DNA of 64,000 bases from Kitasatospora fiedleri (GCF_948472415.1 NZ_OX419519.1:2728001-2792000), one strand, 5' to 3'; positions 15,618 to 26,387 are shown, counted from the first letter of the stretch. The notes: a model not told the origin generated them from the letters alone. Program-made: numbers and translations.

Positions 15618-16472
15618 TCAGACCAGCAGCTCCACCAGGCGCGCGGAGCGGATGATCGAGTAGTGGTTGGTGTCCGCGACCGGCTCGGTCGGGACGGTGA
15701 CCTTCGCGGCCTCCAGCCGGGCGGGGTCGTAGAGCGCCTGCGGCTCGTCCATCAGGCCGCGTTCGGCGTAGAGCAGGCGGGCGGGGACGGTCAGGCGGTG
15801 GACCGCCCCGGCGGCCTCCGGGTCGAGCAGGACCTGGGCGCCGTCGGTGGTGACCGCCTCGTGGACGCAGGAGGAGACCAGCGCGGGGGCCTCGCCGACC
15901 AGGTCGCGCTGGGTGTAGGCGTCGAGTTCCTCGGTCCACGGGTCGAACGCGGGGTGGGCCTGCCAGAACGCCCGGTAGGCCGCGCGGTCGGGGAAGGTCA
16001 TCGAGAGCCGGGCCAGCGCCGGGCCGAGGACCGCGGCGAGGGCGTCCCGCTCGCTGACGCCGGGCGGCAGCGGGAAGGTCACCGCGCCGTCCACCAGGGT
16101 GAGTTCGGCGACCAGTTCCGGGTGCCGGGTCGCGGTGAGGGCCGAGACCCAGGCGCCCATCGAGTGGCCGACCAGCCGGACCGGGCCCGCGTCCAGGGCG
16201 GTGACCAGCGCGGCGACGTCCTCGGCGTGCCGGGCCAGGCCCCAGGGCCCGGGCAGGTCGCGGCTGGCGGCCCGGCCGCGCAGGTCCGGGGCGTACAGCG
16301 CGGCCCGGCCGTCGAGCAGCCGGGCCAGCGGGGCCCAGGCCAGCGCGTTGGCGGTGATGCCGTGGACGGCGACCACCACGGGCGCGCCGGGGACGGTCGC
16401 GGGCCAGTGCAGTACGGCGAGGTCGCCGCCCTCGACGGGGACGGTCAGGGCGACGGGCTGGGGGCTGGTCAT
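15618..16472 (-). CDS. Alpha/beta hydrolase, last gene of the ABC importer operon
   Basis: A 284-residue alpha/beta hydrolase. VVVAVHGITANALAWAPLA supplies the oxyanion region, APDLRGRAAS follows, VRLVGHSMGAWV holds the nucleophile Ser (GHSMG), and NHYSIIRS near the C-terminus has the catalytic His. Its ATG overlaps the stop of the livM-type permease gene by four bases (ATGA), so it is translationally coupled to the importer. This placement suggests it acts on the imported substrate or a product, for example an ester or lactone. The exact reaction cannot be read from the sequence. Confidence 0.87.
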   Translation of the reverse strand: MTSPQPVALTVPVEGGDLAVLHWPATVPGAPVVVAVHGITANALAWAPLARLLDGRAALYAPDLRGRAASRDLPGPWGLARHAEDVAALVTALDAGPVRLVGHSMGAWVSALTATRHPELVAELTLVDGAVTFPLPPGVSERDALAAVLGPALARLSMTFPDRAAYRAFWQAHPAFDPWTEELDAYTQRDLVGEAPALVSSCVHEAVTTDGAQVLLDPEAAGAVHRLTVPARLLYAERGLMDEPQALYDPARLEAAKVTVPTEPVADTNHYSIIRSARLVELLV

Positions 16473-17539
16473 GCGGCGCCTTCCGGGACGGCGGTGACGG
16501 GGGCCGCGGCCCCGGCGGTACGGCCGCCGCGCAGCCGGGCGGGGAGCTTGGCGAGGCCGCCCGGCAGCAGGTAGACCACGGCGACGAAGAGCGTACCGAG
16601 CAGGAACAGCGGCTGGGAGAGCGGAACCCGCAGCACGGACGGCAGTTCGGCGACCGAGTCGGAGTTGGCGAGGTCGCCGAGCCGGTGCGCGGCCCAGGTG
16701 TAGAGGACGCCGCCGAGCAGCGGGCCCCAGCGGGTGCCGGAGCCGCCCAGCACCACCATCACCAGCAGCGCGAGCGTGGCGTCCGAGCCGGCCGCCTGCG
16801 GGGTGGCGCCGCCGGTGAGCAGCAGGTAGACCACGCCGCCCGCGCCGGCCAGCGCGCCGGAGACGGTGAACGCGACCAGTTTGAAGCCGTACGGGCGCAG
16901 GCCCAGCACCTCGACCCGGCGCTCGTTCTCCCGGATGCCGGACCAGACCCGGCCGGTGGGCGAGGAGACCGTCCGGTGCACGACGGCGAGCGTGACGACC
17001 AGGTAGGCCAGCGCGATCCAGTACAGGTGGGCGGTGTTCTGGATGCCGATCAGCGCGTCGGGCAGGTGCGCGGCGGGCACGGAGCGGCCCTCCTCGCCGC
17101 CGGTGAGGCCGCCGGGGTTGCGCTGCACCAGGATCGAGCCGGCCTGGGCGAAGGCCAGGGTGACCATGGAGAAGCCGATGCCGGTGACCCGGAGCGAGAC
17201 CGCGCCGAGCGCCAGCGCGAGGACCACCGAGCAGGCCACGCCGAAGAGCGCGGCGGGCCAGAGGCCGAGGCCGAGTTCGAGCATGGCCAGGTCGGTGGCG
17301 TACAGGCCGGTGGCGAAGTACAGCGCGTGCCCGAAGGAGAGCAGCCCGGTCCGGCCCAGCAGCAGGTCGTAGCCGGTGGCCAGGCCCCCGTACAGCAGGC
17401 AGAGCGCGATCAGTTGCAGGCTGCCGGGGCTGCCGAGCGGCCCGTCGAGCAGGCCGGGCAGCGGCAGGGTGCTGTAGGGCGCGGCGAACAGGACGAGCAG
17501 CAGGGCCAGCGGCCACCAGCGCTTGAGGTGGGTGGTCAC
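16469..17539 (-). CDS. livM: Branched-chain amino acid-type ABC permease (LivM)
   Basis: A 356-residue permease with about ten hydrophobic segments and the LivM hallmarks LLGRTGLLSFGHALYFATGLY and GIRENERRVEVLGLRPYGFKLVAF. It forms the membrane channel with the LivH-type partner encoded immediately upstream. GTG start, overlapping the livH stop by four bases (GTGA). The C-terminal 20 residues are Ala/Gly/Pro-rich and lie in the cytoplasm. The Liv family also imports amides, urea and aromatic or dicarboxylic acids, so the substrate need not be a branched-chain amino acid. Confidence 0.9.
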   Translation of the reverse strand: MTTHLKRWWPLALLLVLFAAPYSTLPLPGLLDGPLGSPGSLQLIALCLLYGGLATGYDLLLGRTGLLSFGHALYFATGLYATDLAMLELGLGLWPAALFGVACSVVLALALGAVSLRVTGIGFSMVTLAFAQAGSILVQRNPGGLTGGEEGRSVPAAHLPDALIGIQNTAHLYWIALAYLVVTLAVVHRTVSSPTGRVWSGIRENERRVEVLGLRPYGFKLVAFTVSGALAGAGGVVYLLLTGGATPQAAGSDATLALLVMVVLGGSGTRWGPLLGGVLYTWAAHRLGDLANSDSVAELPSVLRVPLSQPLFLLGTLFVAVVYLLPGGLAKLPARLRGGRTAGAAAPVTAVPEGAA

Positions 17540-18398
17540 GCGAGTCTCCCGGTGAGTCCGCGGGGCTTGACGAGCAGGAGGACGGCGAGCAGGACGACCA
17601 CCGAGAGGTCGCCGAGGCCCGCCGCGGTGTAGTAGTTGGCGAACTGCTGGACGAGGCCGACGCCGACCGAGGCGACGGCGGCGCCGGTGACCGAGCCCAG
17701 GCCGCCCATCACCACCACGACGAAGGCGAAGATCAGCAGCCCGGTGCCCTGGGCGGGGTTGATCGAGCCGAAGTAGAGGCCGGCCAGCGCCCCGCCGAGC
17801 GAGGCGGCGGCGCCGCCGATCGCGAAGACCAGGGTGAACGCCTTGCGGACGTCGATGCCCAGGGCGGTGACCATCGCGCGGTCCTCGACGCCGGCCCGGA
17901 CGATCAGCCCGTAGCGGGTCCGGGCCAGGAACAGCCGGAGCAGGACCAGCACCACCAGCGCGGCGGCCATCAGCACGAAGCGGTTGACCGGGACGGTCGC
18001 GCCGAGCAGGCCGACCGTGCCGGAGAGCGCGGCGGGCTGCGGGAAGGGGCGGGCGTCCGAGCCCCAGACGCCCATCAGCAGGGCGGGCAGGGCGAGTCCG
18101 ACGCCGACGGTGGCCAGGATCTGGTCCCGGGGGCGGGCGTACAGCGGGCGGATCAGGGCGAGTTCGAGCAGCACCGAGGCGGCGGTGCCGACCAGGGTGC
18201 CGAACGGGACGGCCAGCCAGAAGCCCATCCCGCCGTCGGTGGCGGCCCACCAGGCGGCGTAGGCGCCGACCGAGAGCAGCGCGCCGTGGGCGAAGTTGAG
18301 CACGTCCATCAGGCCGAAGATCAGTGAGAGGCCGGAGGCGACCAGGAAGTACAGCGCGCCGAGCCCGAGTCCGGTGCAGGCGAGCAGGACGACGGTGT

Positions 18399-18402
<4 letters not shown>
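17536..18402 (-). CDS. livH: Branched-chain amino acid-type ABC permease (LivH)
   Basis: A 288-residue inner-membrane permease. The N-terminus ALYFLVASGLSLIFGLMD and VLNFAHGALLSVGAYAAW are LivH signatures, and VVVMGGLGSVTGAAVASVGV is the conserved coupling region near the C-terminus. Starts with ATG overlapping the livF stop by four bases. Works with LivM, LivF, LivG and the substrate-binding lipoprotein of the same operon. Confidence 0.9.
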
Positions 18403-19123
<721 letters not shown>

Positions 19124-19127
<4 letters not shown>

Positions 19128-19882
19128 AGCGCCTCCCCGAGGTAGGCCCCCTGGACGGTGGCGTCGGCCATCACGGCATCGGGGGTGTCGAGCGCGAGCA
19201 GGGTGCCGTGGTGCATCACGGCGAGCCGGTCGGCCAGGCCCAGCAGCACGTCCATGTGGTGCTCGACCATCAGGACGGTGCGGCCCTGCTCCTGGTGGAC
19301 GGAGCGGATCAGCTCGACCAGCGCGGGCACCTCCTCGGCGCTGACGCCGGCCATCGGCTCGTCCAGCAGGATCAGCCGCGGCTCGCCGACCAGCAGCACC
19401 GCGAGTTCGAGCTTGCGCTTGCCGCCGTGCGAGAGCGAGCCGGCCGGGTCGTCGGCGCGGTCGGCCAGGCCGGTGCGCTCCAGGGTCTCCTCGACCTGCT
19501 GCCGGTGGCGTCCGGCCCGCCGCCAGATCCGGTAGGAGGCGGCGGGTCCGGCGGCGGCCTGGGCGGCGAGGCGCAGGTGCTCGGCGACGGTGAGGCCGGG
19601 CCAGAGCGAGGAGGTCTGGAAGGTCCGGCCCAGGCCCCGCCGGGCCCGGGCGGGCACCGGCAGGGCGGTGATGTCGGCGCCGTCCAGGTGGAGGGTGCCG
19701 CGGGTGGCGGGGTGGATGCCGGTGATCAGGTTGAACAGGGAGGTCTTGCCCGCCCCGTTCGGGCCGATGAAGGCGACGAACTCGCCCTCGGCGACGTCGA
19801 GGCTGACGTCCTGCACGATCGGGACGCCGCGCACGGACCAGCCGAGTCCGTCCAGCCGCAGGACCGGGGCGGGGGTGCTCAT
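19124..19882 (-). CDS. livG: ABC transporter ATP-binding protein (LivG)
   Basis: A 252-residue ATPase of the LivG type: Walker A GPNGAGKTS, RTFQTSSLWPGLTVAEHL after the Q-loop, the signature LSHGGKRKLELA and Walker B LILLDEPMAGVSAEE. The signature has LSHG rather than LSGG, a common LivG/urea-type variant. ATG 19882, five bases after the stop of the binding-protein gene, so all five importer genes and the hydrolase appear to be one operon. Confidence 0.92.
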
Positions 19883-19887
19883 CGGGC

Positions 19888-21128
19888 TCAGCCCGCCATC
19901 GGGGCGACCGGCGGGGCGACCTGGTCGGCGTCCAGGGTCCTGACCGCGGTGGGCTTGGCGTCGGCGCCGCTGCCGACCAGCTTGACCTGGAACATCGGCT
20001 GGAGCAGCGCGTGGTCCTCGGCCCGGACGGTGAGCTTCCCCTTGACGCCGTCGAAGCTCCAGCCCTCCAGGGCCTTGACCAGCGCGTCGGTGTCGGCGTC
20101 GGAGCCCCGGTTGGCCTCCAGCGCGTGCACCACCATCTGGGCGGCGGTGAAGCCGTCGGGGGTGAACAGGTCGGGCTTGGAGCCGGCCGCGGTGACCGCG
20201 TCGGTCATCGCCTTCTCGGCCGCGGTGCCGGCGGCGCCGCCGAAGTAGTGGTTCAGGAAGTCGATCTTCTCGGCGGCCGGGCCGAACAGCGGGTACGAGG
20301 CGGCCACGTCGAGGCCGGTGACGACCTTGGTCGCGGAGAACACGTCCTGCTGGTTGAGCGAGGTCCACAGCGCGGACGCGGTGTCGCCGGCCCAGGCGAC
20401 GTACAGCAGGTCGGGCCCGGCGTCCTTGGCCTGGGTGGCGAACGGGGTCAGGTCGGTGGCGGACGGCGGGGCCAGCACGGCGTCCACGGTGGCGCCCTCG
20501 GCGCCCAGCACGGCCTTGACGGCGGCCACGTTGGCCTGGCCGAAGGCGTTGTCCTGGGCCAGCACGGTGACCTTCTTCCCCTTGGCGTCGCCGATGAACG
20601 AGGCGGCGGCCCGGGTGTCCTGGTACGACTGGCGGCCGGAGCGGAAGGTGTACCTGTTCAGGCCGGTGACCTTGTCGGCGGCGGCCGGGCCGGAGATGAA
20701 CAGCACCTTGTTCTGCGCGGCGATCGGGCCGACCTGGAGCGCCACGCCGGAGGCGGTGGAGCCCGCCAGGATCTTGTAGTTCTTGCCGATCAGGTCCTTG
20801 GCGGCGGAGACCGCCTTCGCCGGGTCGCCCGCGTCGTCCTGCTCGGCGACCTCCACCGGGTGGCCGTCCACGGCGCCGGTGCCCTTGGTGGCGTACGCGA
20901 GGCCCGCCTTGAAGCCCTCCAGGTACTGCTTGCCGTAGGCGGCCAGCGGGCCGGTCTTCGAGTACACCAGGCCGACCTTGACCGGGCTGCTGTCGCCCCG
21001 CCGCTCCCGGCCCCGGTCGAGGTGCCCGCGGTGCCGGCCTTCGCGCAGCCCGCGGCGAGCAGCACGCAGGCGGCCAGTGCGGCGAGCTTCCGGACGGGGC
21101 GTCTGTGGGTGGCGTCCGTGACTGGCAT
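19888..21128 (-). pseudogene. ABC importer substrate-binding lipoprotein (LivK type), split by a single-base frameshift
   Basis: The ATG at 21128 (AGGAG upstream) opens a lipoprotein signal peptide, VRKLAALAACVLLAAGC, then a Gly/Ser/Thr linker. At the GGGG run (20996-20999, minus strand) the reading moves one frame over and continues as DSSPVKVGLVYSKTGPLAAYG into a complete periplasmic-binding fold (KILAGSTASGVALQVGPIA, VTVLAQDNAFGQANVAAVKA, VVTGLDVAASYPLFG) to the stop at 19888. Adding one G restores a lipoprotein of about 412 residues. The rest of the operon is intact, so loss of the binding protein alone would be odd; a homopolymer error is the simpler reading. It heads the operon and binds the imported substrate outside the cell. 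Confidence 0.8.
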
Positions 21129-21439
21129 GGTGGGGGGCTCCTGACGTACCGGTGCTGGTGGGATGCCGGAACCGTAGGGGCGCGCCCGGTGGGACGACAT
21201 GTGACGGAACCACACAGCGGCCGCCCGCACTGCGTGGCCCGCCGCCATGTCGCGGCGGCGGGCGGCCGGAGGTGTGCGGCGGGCACATGGCGGGCGCCCG
21301 CGCCATGGGGCCGTCCGCCATGGAAAGCCCCGGGGCCTGCGGGGAGGGTGGTGCGCCAGTCGGTCCCTCCCCTGCACCCCCTCTCCCCTGCACCCCCTCT
21401 CCTGCACCCCCTGCCCTCTCCTGGTAAAGGCGGCCCCCC
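21129..21439. other. Divergent promoter region of importer and CoA-transferase
   Basis: About 310 bases between livK-type and CoA-transferase genes. It holds palindrome-rich sequence around CGGCGGCGGGCGGCCG, the triple pyrimidine-rich repeat listed next, and must carry both promoters. No clear -35/-10 pair. Confidence 0.4.
21371..21413 (+). repeat. Three pyrimidine-rich tandem repeats before scoA
   Basis: CCTGCACCCCCTCTCC, CCTGCACCCCCTCT and CCTGCACCCCCTG follow one another directly upstream of the CoA-transferase start. The strand bias (almost only C and T) is striking, and the repeats lie in the mRNA leader or promoter. Confidence 0.8.
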
Positions 21440-22213
21440 TTGGACAAGGTCCTGGACTCCCCGGCCCGCGCGGTCGGGGACATTCCCGACGGCGCCCTGC
21501 TCGCGGTCGGCGGCTTCGGCCTGTGCGGCATCCCGTCCACCCTGATCGGCGCCCTGGTCGACGCCGGCACCACCGGCCTGCGGGTCGTCTCCAACAACTG
21601 CGGGGTGGACGACTGGGGCCTGGGCCTGCTGCTGCGGGCCGGCCGGATCGCCCGGATGACCTCCTCCTACGTCGGCGAGAACAAGGAGTTCGCCCGCCGG
21701 TACCTGAACGGCGAGCTGGAGGTCGAACTCACCCCGCAGGGCACCCTGGCCGAACGCCTGCGGGCCGGCGGCGCGGGCATCCCCGCCTTCTACACCCCGG
21801 CCGGGGCCGGCACCCAGGTCGAGGAGGGCGGCCTGCCCTGGCGCTACGCCCCCGGCGGCGGCGCGGTCGCGCTGGCCTCCCCGCCCAAGGAGGTCCGCGA
21901 GTTCGGCGGCCGCCGCCACCTGCTGGAGGAGGCGATCCACGCCGACTTCGCGCTGGTGCGCGCCGAGGTCGCCGACCGGCACGGCAACTGCGTCTTCCAC
22001 GCCGCCGCCCGCAACTTCAACCCGCTGTGCGCCACCGCCGGCCGGGTCACCGTGGTCGAGGCCGACCGGATCGTCGAGCCCGGCGAGATCCCGCCGGACG
22101 CCGTCCACCTGCCCGGCGTGTACGTCGACCGGATCGTCGCCGCCGACCCCGCCGACCGCCGCGTCGAGCGGCGCACCGTCCGCCGCCCCGCCGCCCCGGA
22201 GGAGTCCCGATGA
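21440..22213 (+). CDS. scoA: 3-oxoacid CoA-transferase, subunit A
   Basis: The 257-residue alpha subunit of a class I CoA-transferase. The N-terminus [12 protein letters not shown] leads into [19 protein letters not shown], the glycine-rich CoA-binding loop, then [17 protein letters not shown] and [20 protein letters not shown], both typical of succinyl-CoA:3-ketoacid or 3-oxoadipate CoA-transferases. It moves CoA between carboxylic acids with subunit B. TTG start, supported by AAAGG upstream and by family alignment at MDKVL. Its stop overlaps the start of subunit B by four bases. The divergent neighbour is a Liv-type importer, so the pair may process an imported acid. Confidence 0.88.
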   Translation: MDKVLDSPARAVGDIPDGALLAVGGFGLCGIPSTLIGALVDAGTTGLRVVSNNCGVDDWGLGLLLRAGRIARMTSSYVGENKEFARRYLNGELEVELTPQGTLAERLRAGGAGIPAFYTPAGAGTQVEEGGLPWRYAPGGGAVALASPPKEVREFGGRRHLLEEAIHADFALVRAEVADRHGNCVFHAAARNFNPLCATAGRVTVVEADRIVEPGEIPPDAVHLPGVYVDRIVAADPADRRVERRTVRRPAAPEESR

Positions 22214-22854
22214 CCACCGCCGCCCCCTCGGACCCGCGCGCGGCGCTCGCCGCCCGGGCCGCCCGCGAACTGCGCGACGGCCAGTACGTCAACCTCGGCA
22301 TCGGCCTGCCCACCCTGATCCCGGACCACCTGCCGCCGGGCGTGCACGTCGTCCTGCACTCCGAGAACGGCATCCTCGGCACCGGCCCCTACCCGGCGGA
22401 CGCCGACGTCCACCCCGACCTGGTCAACGCCGGCAAGGAGACGGTCACCGTCAACCCCGGTGCGGCGTACTTCGATTCGGCGTTCTCCTTCGGCATGGTG
22501 CGCGCCGGGCGGATCGACGTCTCGGTGCTCGGCGCGATGCAGGTCTCCGCGGGCGGCGACCTCGCCAACTGGATGATCCCCGGCAAGATGGTCAAGGGCA
22601 TGGGCGGCGCGATGGACCTGGTCCACGGGGCCCGCCGGCTGATCGTGGTGATGGAGCACACCGCGAAGGACGGCACCCCCAAGATCGTGGACGAGCTCTC
22701 CCTGCCCGCCACCGGCCGGGCCGTCGTCCACCGGATCGTCACCGACCTGGCCACCCTCGACGTCACCCCCGAGGGCCTGCGGCTGGTCGAACTCGCGGAC
22801 GGCGTCACCCTCGACCGGCTGCGCGCCGCCACCGAACCGCCGGTCCTCGCCTGA
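22210..22854 (+). CDS. scoB: 3-oxoacid CoA-transferase, subunit B
   Basis: The 214-residue beta subunit. [21 protein letters not shown] opens the domain, and the catalytic Glu that forms the CoA thioester lies in [11 protein letters not shown] (E52). [20 protein letters not shown] and [15 protein letters not shown] are strongly conserved. Acetoacetate and 3-oxoadipate are both possible substrates. Translationally coupled to subunit A (ATGA). A perfect 17-bp hairpin follows. Confidence 0.9.
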   Translation: MTTAAPSDPRAALAARAARELRDGQYVNLGIGLPTLIPDHLPPGVHVVLHSENGILGTGPYPADADVHPDLVNAGKETVTVNPGAAYFDSAFSFGMVRAGRIDVSVLGAMQVSAGGDLANWMIPGKMVKGMGGAMDLVHGARRLIVVMEHTAKDGTPKIVDELSLPATGRAVVHRIVTDLATLDVTPEGLRLVELADGVTLDRLRAATEPPVLA

Positions 22855-22863
22855 GCCGAGCAC

Positions 22864-22902
22864 GGCCGGGGCCCGGGGGAGGCACTCCCCCGGGCCCCGG
22901 CC
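22864..22902. terminator. Bidirectional terminator hairpin
   Basis: A perfect 17-bp stem (22864-22880 with 22886-22902) around GGCAC, the longest perfect hairpin I found here. It lies between the convergent scoB and ung genes. Confidence 0.8.
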
Positions 22903-22915
22903 CCGGCTCGTGCCG

Positions 22916-23626
22916 CTACTTGTTCAGGTTCGGGATCTGCCAGTCGATCGGCTTCCGGCCGAAGCCCTCCAGGGCCTCGTTGATCTGCGAGAACGGCTTG
23001 CTGCCGAGGAACAGCTTCGCGGACAGCGGCGACGGGTGCGCGCCCTGGACGACCACGTGGCGGCCGGTGTCGATCAGCGGGAGCTTCTTCTTCGCGTAGC
23101 CGCCCCAGAGCACGAACACGCAGGGCTCCTCGCGGGCGCTGACCGCCTTGATCACCGCGTCGGTGAACTTCTCCCAGCCCTTGTTCTTGTGCGAGTTGGC
23201 CTCGTGCGCCCGCACGGTGAGCACCGCGTTGAGCAGCAGCACGCCCTGCTCGGCCCACGGCATCAGGTACCCGTTGTCGGGCACCGCCAGGCCGAGGTCG
23301 GTGTGCAGCTCCTTGTAGATGTTGCGCAGCGACGGCGGGGTCCGGACGCCCGGCAGCACGGAGAAGCTCATGCCGTGCGCCTGGCCGTTGTCGTGGTACG
23401 GGTCCTGACCGAGGATCAGCACCCGGACGTCCTGGTACGCGGTCGCGGCGAGCGCCGAGAACTCCTGCCCGGCGGGCGGGAACACCTCGTGCTCGGCGCG
23501 CTCGGCGGCCAGGAACTCGGTCAGCTGCGCGTAGTAGGGCTTGCCGGTCTCCTCGGCGAGCACCCCCCGCCAGGACTCGGGCAGTTCCGGCGCGCCGTTC
23601 GCGGACGTCTGGGCCAGCTCCGTCAC
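22916..23626 (-). CDS. ung: Uracil-DNA glycosylase
   Basis: A 236-residue family 1 uracil-DNA glycosylase, which removes uracil from DNA after cytosine deamination or dUTP incorporation. The water-activating motif GQDPYH (73-78, D75), the DNA-intercalating loop HPSPL (197-201), and LLLNAVLTVRAHEANSH are all present. GTG start with GGGAGG upstream. Usual length. Stands alone between a CoA-transferase and a HAD phosphatase gene. Confidence 0.95.
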   Translation of the reverse strand: MTELAQTSANGAPELPESWRGVLAEETGKPYYAQLTEFLAAERAEHEVFPPAGQEFSALAATAYQDVRVLILGQDPYHDNGQAHGMSFSVLPGVRTPPSLRNIYKELHTDLGLAVPDNGYLMPWAEQGVLLLNAVLTVRAHEANSHKNKGWEKFTDAVIKAVSAREEPCVFVLWGGYAKKKLPLIDTGRHVVVQGAHPSPLSAKLFLGSKPFSQINEALEGFGRKPIDWQIPNLNK

Positions 23627-23941
23627 GTTGTACCTCCCACCGGCCGCGCCGCACGGCGGCCGCTCTCACTCGTGCGTTCCGCGGGCCCGTCCCGGACCCG
23701 CCGCGGTGAACGCTACACAGTCGCGCCGACAGCCCGCTCCGCCCGCCGCGGCCCGGGGCCCGCGGGTGTTCTCGCGGATGTCGGCGGGCGCCGGCGGGCG
23801 CGGACGCCCCTGTGGCCGGCCGACCGGGACGACTAGGCTGATCGGCGTTGGGGCAGCCTGTGGCGCCCGGCCGGCCAGTGGTGTCCGGTCGGAGCGATCA
23901 CGAAGATCGTTCGACCTGTGCAAGACCAAGGAGACACCCAC

Positions 23942-24721
23942 GTGGCAGACCGCAAGCCCATCGAGACCTGGCTGACCGACATGGACGGAGTCCTCATCCA
24001 CGAGGGCGTGCCGATCCCGGGGGCCGATGCCTTCCTCCAGCGGCTGCGTGAGTCCGGAAAGCCCTTCCTGGTGCTCACCAACAACTCGATCTACACCCAG
24101 CGCGACCTGCACGCCCGACTGGCCCGGATGGGCCTGGACGTGCCCGCCGAGCACATCTGGACCTCCGCCCTGGCCACCGCCAAGTTCCTGGACGACCAGC
24201 GCCCGGGCGGCACCGCGTACGTGATCGGCGAGGCGGGCCTGACCACCGCGCTGCACGACATCGGCTACGTGCTGACCGACACCGCCCCGGACTTCGTCGT
24301 GCTGGGCGAGACCCGGACGTACTCCTTCGAGGCGATGACCAAGGCCGTCCGGCTGATCAACGACGGCGCCCGGTTCATCGCCACCAACCCGGACGAGACC
24401 GGCCCGTCCGCCGAGGGCGCGCTGCCCGCGACCGGCGCGGTGGCCGCGCTGATCACCAAGGCGACCGGCGTGGAGCCGTACTTCGTCGGCAAGCCGAACC
24501 CGCTGATGATGCGGGCCGGCCTGAACGCGATCGGCGCGCACTCGGAGCACAGCGCGATGATCGGCGACCGGATGGACACCGACATCGTCTCCGGCATGGA
24601 GGCGGGCATGTCGACCTTCCTGGTCCTCACCGGCCTGACCCAGGCGTCCGAGGTCGAGCGCTTCCCGTACCGGCCGACCGAGGTGGTCCGCTCGATCGCC
24701 GACCTGGTCGAGCTGATCTGA
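23942..24721 (+). CDS. HAD-IIA family phosphatase (NagD-like)
   Basis: A 259-residue HAD phosphatase with motif I LTDMDGVL (D13, D15), motif II LVLTNNS (as in NagD), the C2 cap region VIGEAGLTTALHDIGY, the Lys motif GKPNPLM and motif IV MIGDRMDTDI. NagD-type enzymes hydrolyse nucleoside monophosphates and sugar phosphates as housecleaning enzymes. The GTG at 23942 has AAGGAGA at a good distance; an earlier in-frame GTG (23918) lies upstream of that site. Followed by a G+C hairpin terminator. Confidence 0.9.
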   Translation: MADRKPIETWLTDMDGVLIHEGVPIPGADAFLQRLRESGKPFLVLTNNSIYTQRDLHARLARMGLDVPAEHIWTSALATAKFLDDQRPGGTAYVIGEAGLTTALHDIGYVLTDTAPDFVVLGETRTYSFEAMTKAVRLINDGARFIATNPDETGPSAEGALPATGAVAALITKATGVEPYFVGKPNPLMMRAGLNAIGAHSEHSAMIGDRMDTDIVSGMEAGMSTFLVLTGLTQASEVERFPYRPTEVVRSIADLVELI

Positions 24722-24748
24722 CGCCCCCGCGCCCGCTCGGACCGGACC

Positions 24749-24784
24749 GGACCGGGCCCCGGCGCACGGCCGGGGGCCCGGTCC
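24749..24784 (+). terminator. Terminator hairpin after HAD phosphatase
   Basis: GGACCGGGCCCCGGC pairs with GCCGGGGGCCCGGTCC with one bulged G, 28 bases after the stop. Confidence 0.6.
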
Positions 24785-24870
24785 GGGAACGGCGGGTGAC
24801 CGGCCGGCCCCGGACCGTCGACCCCGGTGCGGGGCGTCTCAACACCGCCTTAAGCCGCCCGTAACTACCC

Positions 24871-24883
24871 TGACGTACCGTCA
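24871..24883. promoter_or_regulatory. Candidate operator TGACG-TAC-CGTCA
   Basis: A 5-bp inverted repeat with a 3-base centre, 66 bases before a small membrane-protein gene. A 12-base match (TGACGTACCGTC) recurs at 26388-26399 before the DUF6412-like/YidC-like genes. The regulator is unknown. Confidence 0.35.
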
Positions 24884-24948
24884 GTTACCGTACTGAGAAC
24901 GGTTAGCGTCCCGGACACGCCCGCTCCGCCCGACGCAAGGGAGCCCCG

Positions 24949-25173
24949 ATGGCCTCCGTCCACCGCACCGCCACCGCCCGCACCGCCACCGTTCGCGCCG
25001 CCGTGCTGCTGGCCGTCGCCGCCCTGCTGGCCGGGCCGGCCGTGCGGCTCGCCGGGTCCGGGGAGGGCGCCGCGGTGCTCAACGGCGTGCTGCTGTCGGT
25101 GGGCTCGGTGCTGCTGCTGACCGGCGCCGCGTTCGCCGTGCGGCACCGGTGCCGCCCCCCGTCCGAGCGCTGA
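24949..25173 (+). CDS. Small membrane protein, function unknown
   Basis: A 74-residue protein with a short Thr/Ala/Arg lead and two hydrophobic segments: VRAAVLLAVAALLAGPAVRLA (about 15-35) and LNGVLLSVGSVLLLTGAAFAV (about 44-64), ending in RHRCRPPSER. Two-helix hairpin membrane proteins of this kind are common and uncharacterised. ATG with AAGGGAG about six bases upstream. A candidate operator lies in its promoter region. I do not recognise the family. Confidence 0.55.
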   Translation: MASVHRTATARTATVRAAVLLAVAALLAGPAVRLAGSGEGAAVLNGVLLSVGSVLLLTGAAFAVRHRCRPPSER

Positions 25174-25265
25174 CCGGCCCCTCCCCCGGCCCGCCCCGCC
25201 GGCGGGGCGGGCCGGACCGGGCGGCCTCCGCCGCCGCGGCGGGCCGGGGTGGTTGAGTGGAGGGC

Positions 25266-26338
25266 ATGAGCAGCACGCCCTCCGCCCCGTTCCGCGTCGG
25301 CCTGATCGGCTACGGCCTGGCCGGTTCCGCCTTCCACGCCCCGCTGATCGCCGGCACGCCCGGACTCCGGCTGGACGCGGTGGTCACCGCCAACCCCGAC
25401 CGCCGCGCCCGGTTGCACCGCGACCACCCGGGCGCCCGCGCCCTCGACACCCCGAGCAGCTGTTCGAGGACGCCGACCGGTTCGACCTGGTGGTGATCGC
25501 CTCCCCCAACCGCACCCACGTCCCGCTCGCCCGCACCGCCCTGCTGGCGGGCCTGGCCACCGTGGTCGACAAGCCGCTGGCCGCGACCAGCGACCAGGCC
25601 CGCGACCTGTGCGAGTTCGCCGAGAAGTCCGGCCTGCTGCTGTCGGTGTTCCAGAACCGCCGCTGGGACGGCGACTTCCTGACCGCGGCCCGCCTGATCG
25701 CGGAGGGGCGCCTCGGCCGGGTGCACCGCTTCGAGTCCCGCTTCGAGCGCTTCCGCCCCAAGCCGAAGGCGGGCTGGCGCGAGCTGGCCGACCCGGCCGA
25801 GGTCGGCGGCACCCTGTACGACCTGGGCAGCCACCTGGTCGACCAGGCGCTCACCCTGTTCGGGCCGGTCGAGACGGTGTACGCGGAGATCGACGTGCGC
25901 CGCGACGGCGCGGTGGTCGACGACGACGCCTTCCTGGCCCTCACCCACACCGGCGGCGTCCGCTCCCAGCTGTGGACCAGCGCCCTCGCCCCGCTCGCCG
26001 GGCCCCGGCTGCGCGTCCTCGGCGACAGCGCCGGCTACGTCAAGTTCGGCATGGACCCGCAGGAGGCCGCGCTGCGGGCGGGCCGCCGCCCGGGCGCGCC
26101 GGACGGGCCCTGGGGCGACGACGACCCGGCCGCGTACGGCCTGCTCGGCAACGACGGCGACGCCGAGTCCGTCACCACCGACCCCGGCGACTACCCGGCC
26201 TACTACGCGGGCATCGCCGCCTCGCTCGCCGACCGCACCCCGCCGCCCGTCGACCCGCGCGACGCCGTCGCCACCCTCGCCGTCCTGGAGGCCGCCCGCG
26301 CCTCCGCCGCGACGGCCTCGGTGGTCCGCCTGCCCTGA
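25266..26338 (+). pseudogene. Gfo/Idh/MocA family oxidoreductase, split by a single-base frameshift
   Basis: The first part reads FRVGLIGYGLAGSAFHAPLIA, a Rossmann N-terminus with GxGxxG, to ARALDTP. At the CCCC run (25450-25453) the frame shifts, and the protein continues as EQLFEDADRFDLVVIASPN, TVVDKPLAAT (the family's EKP-like motif) and the C-terminal domain (GGTLYDLGSHLVDQALTLFG) to the stop at 26338. One added C rejoins the two parts into about 357 residues. The enzyme would be an NAD(P)-dependent oxidoreductase acting on a sugar or related polyol; substrate unknown. GGAGGG lies unusually close to the ATG, so the start is not certain. Third gene in the window with the same type of lesion. 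Confidence 0.78.
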
Positions 26339-26387
26339 CCACCGCGTCGACGGCGGGGTCGGGAACCACGGACCGCCACCCCGCCGT

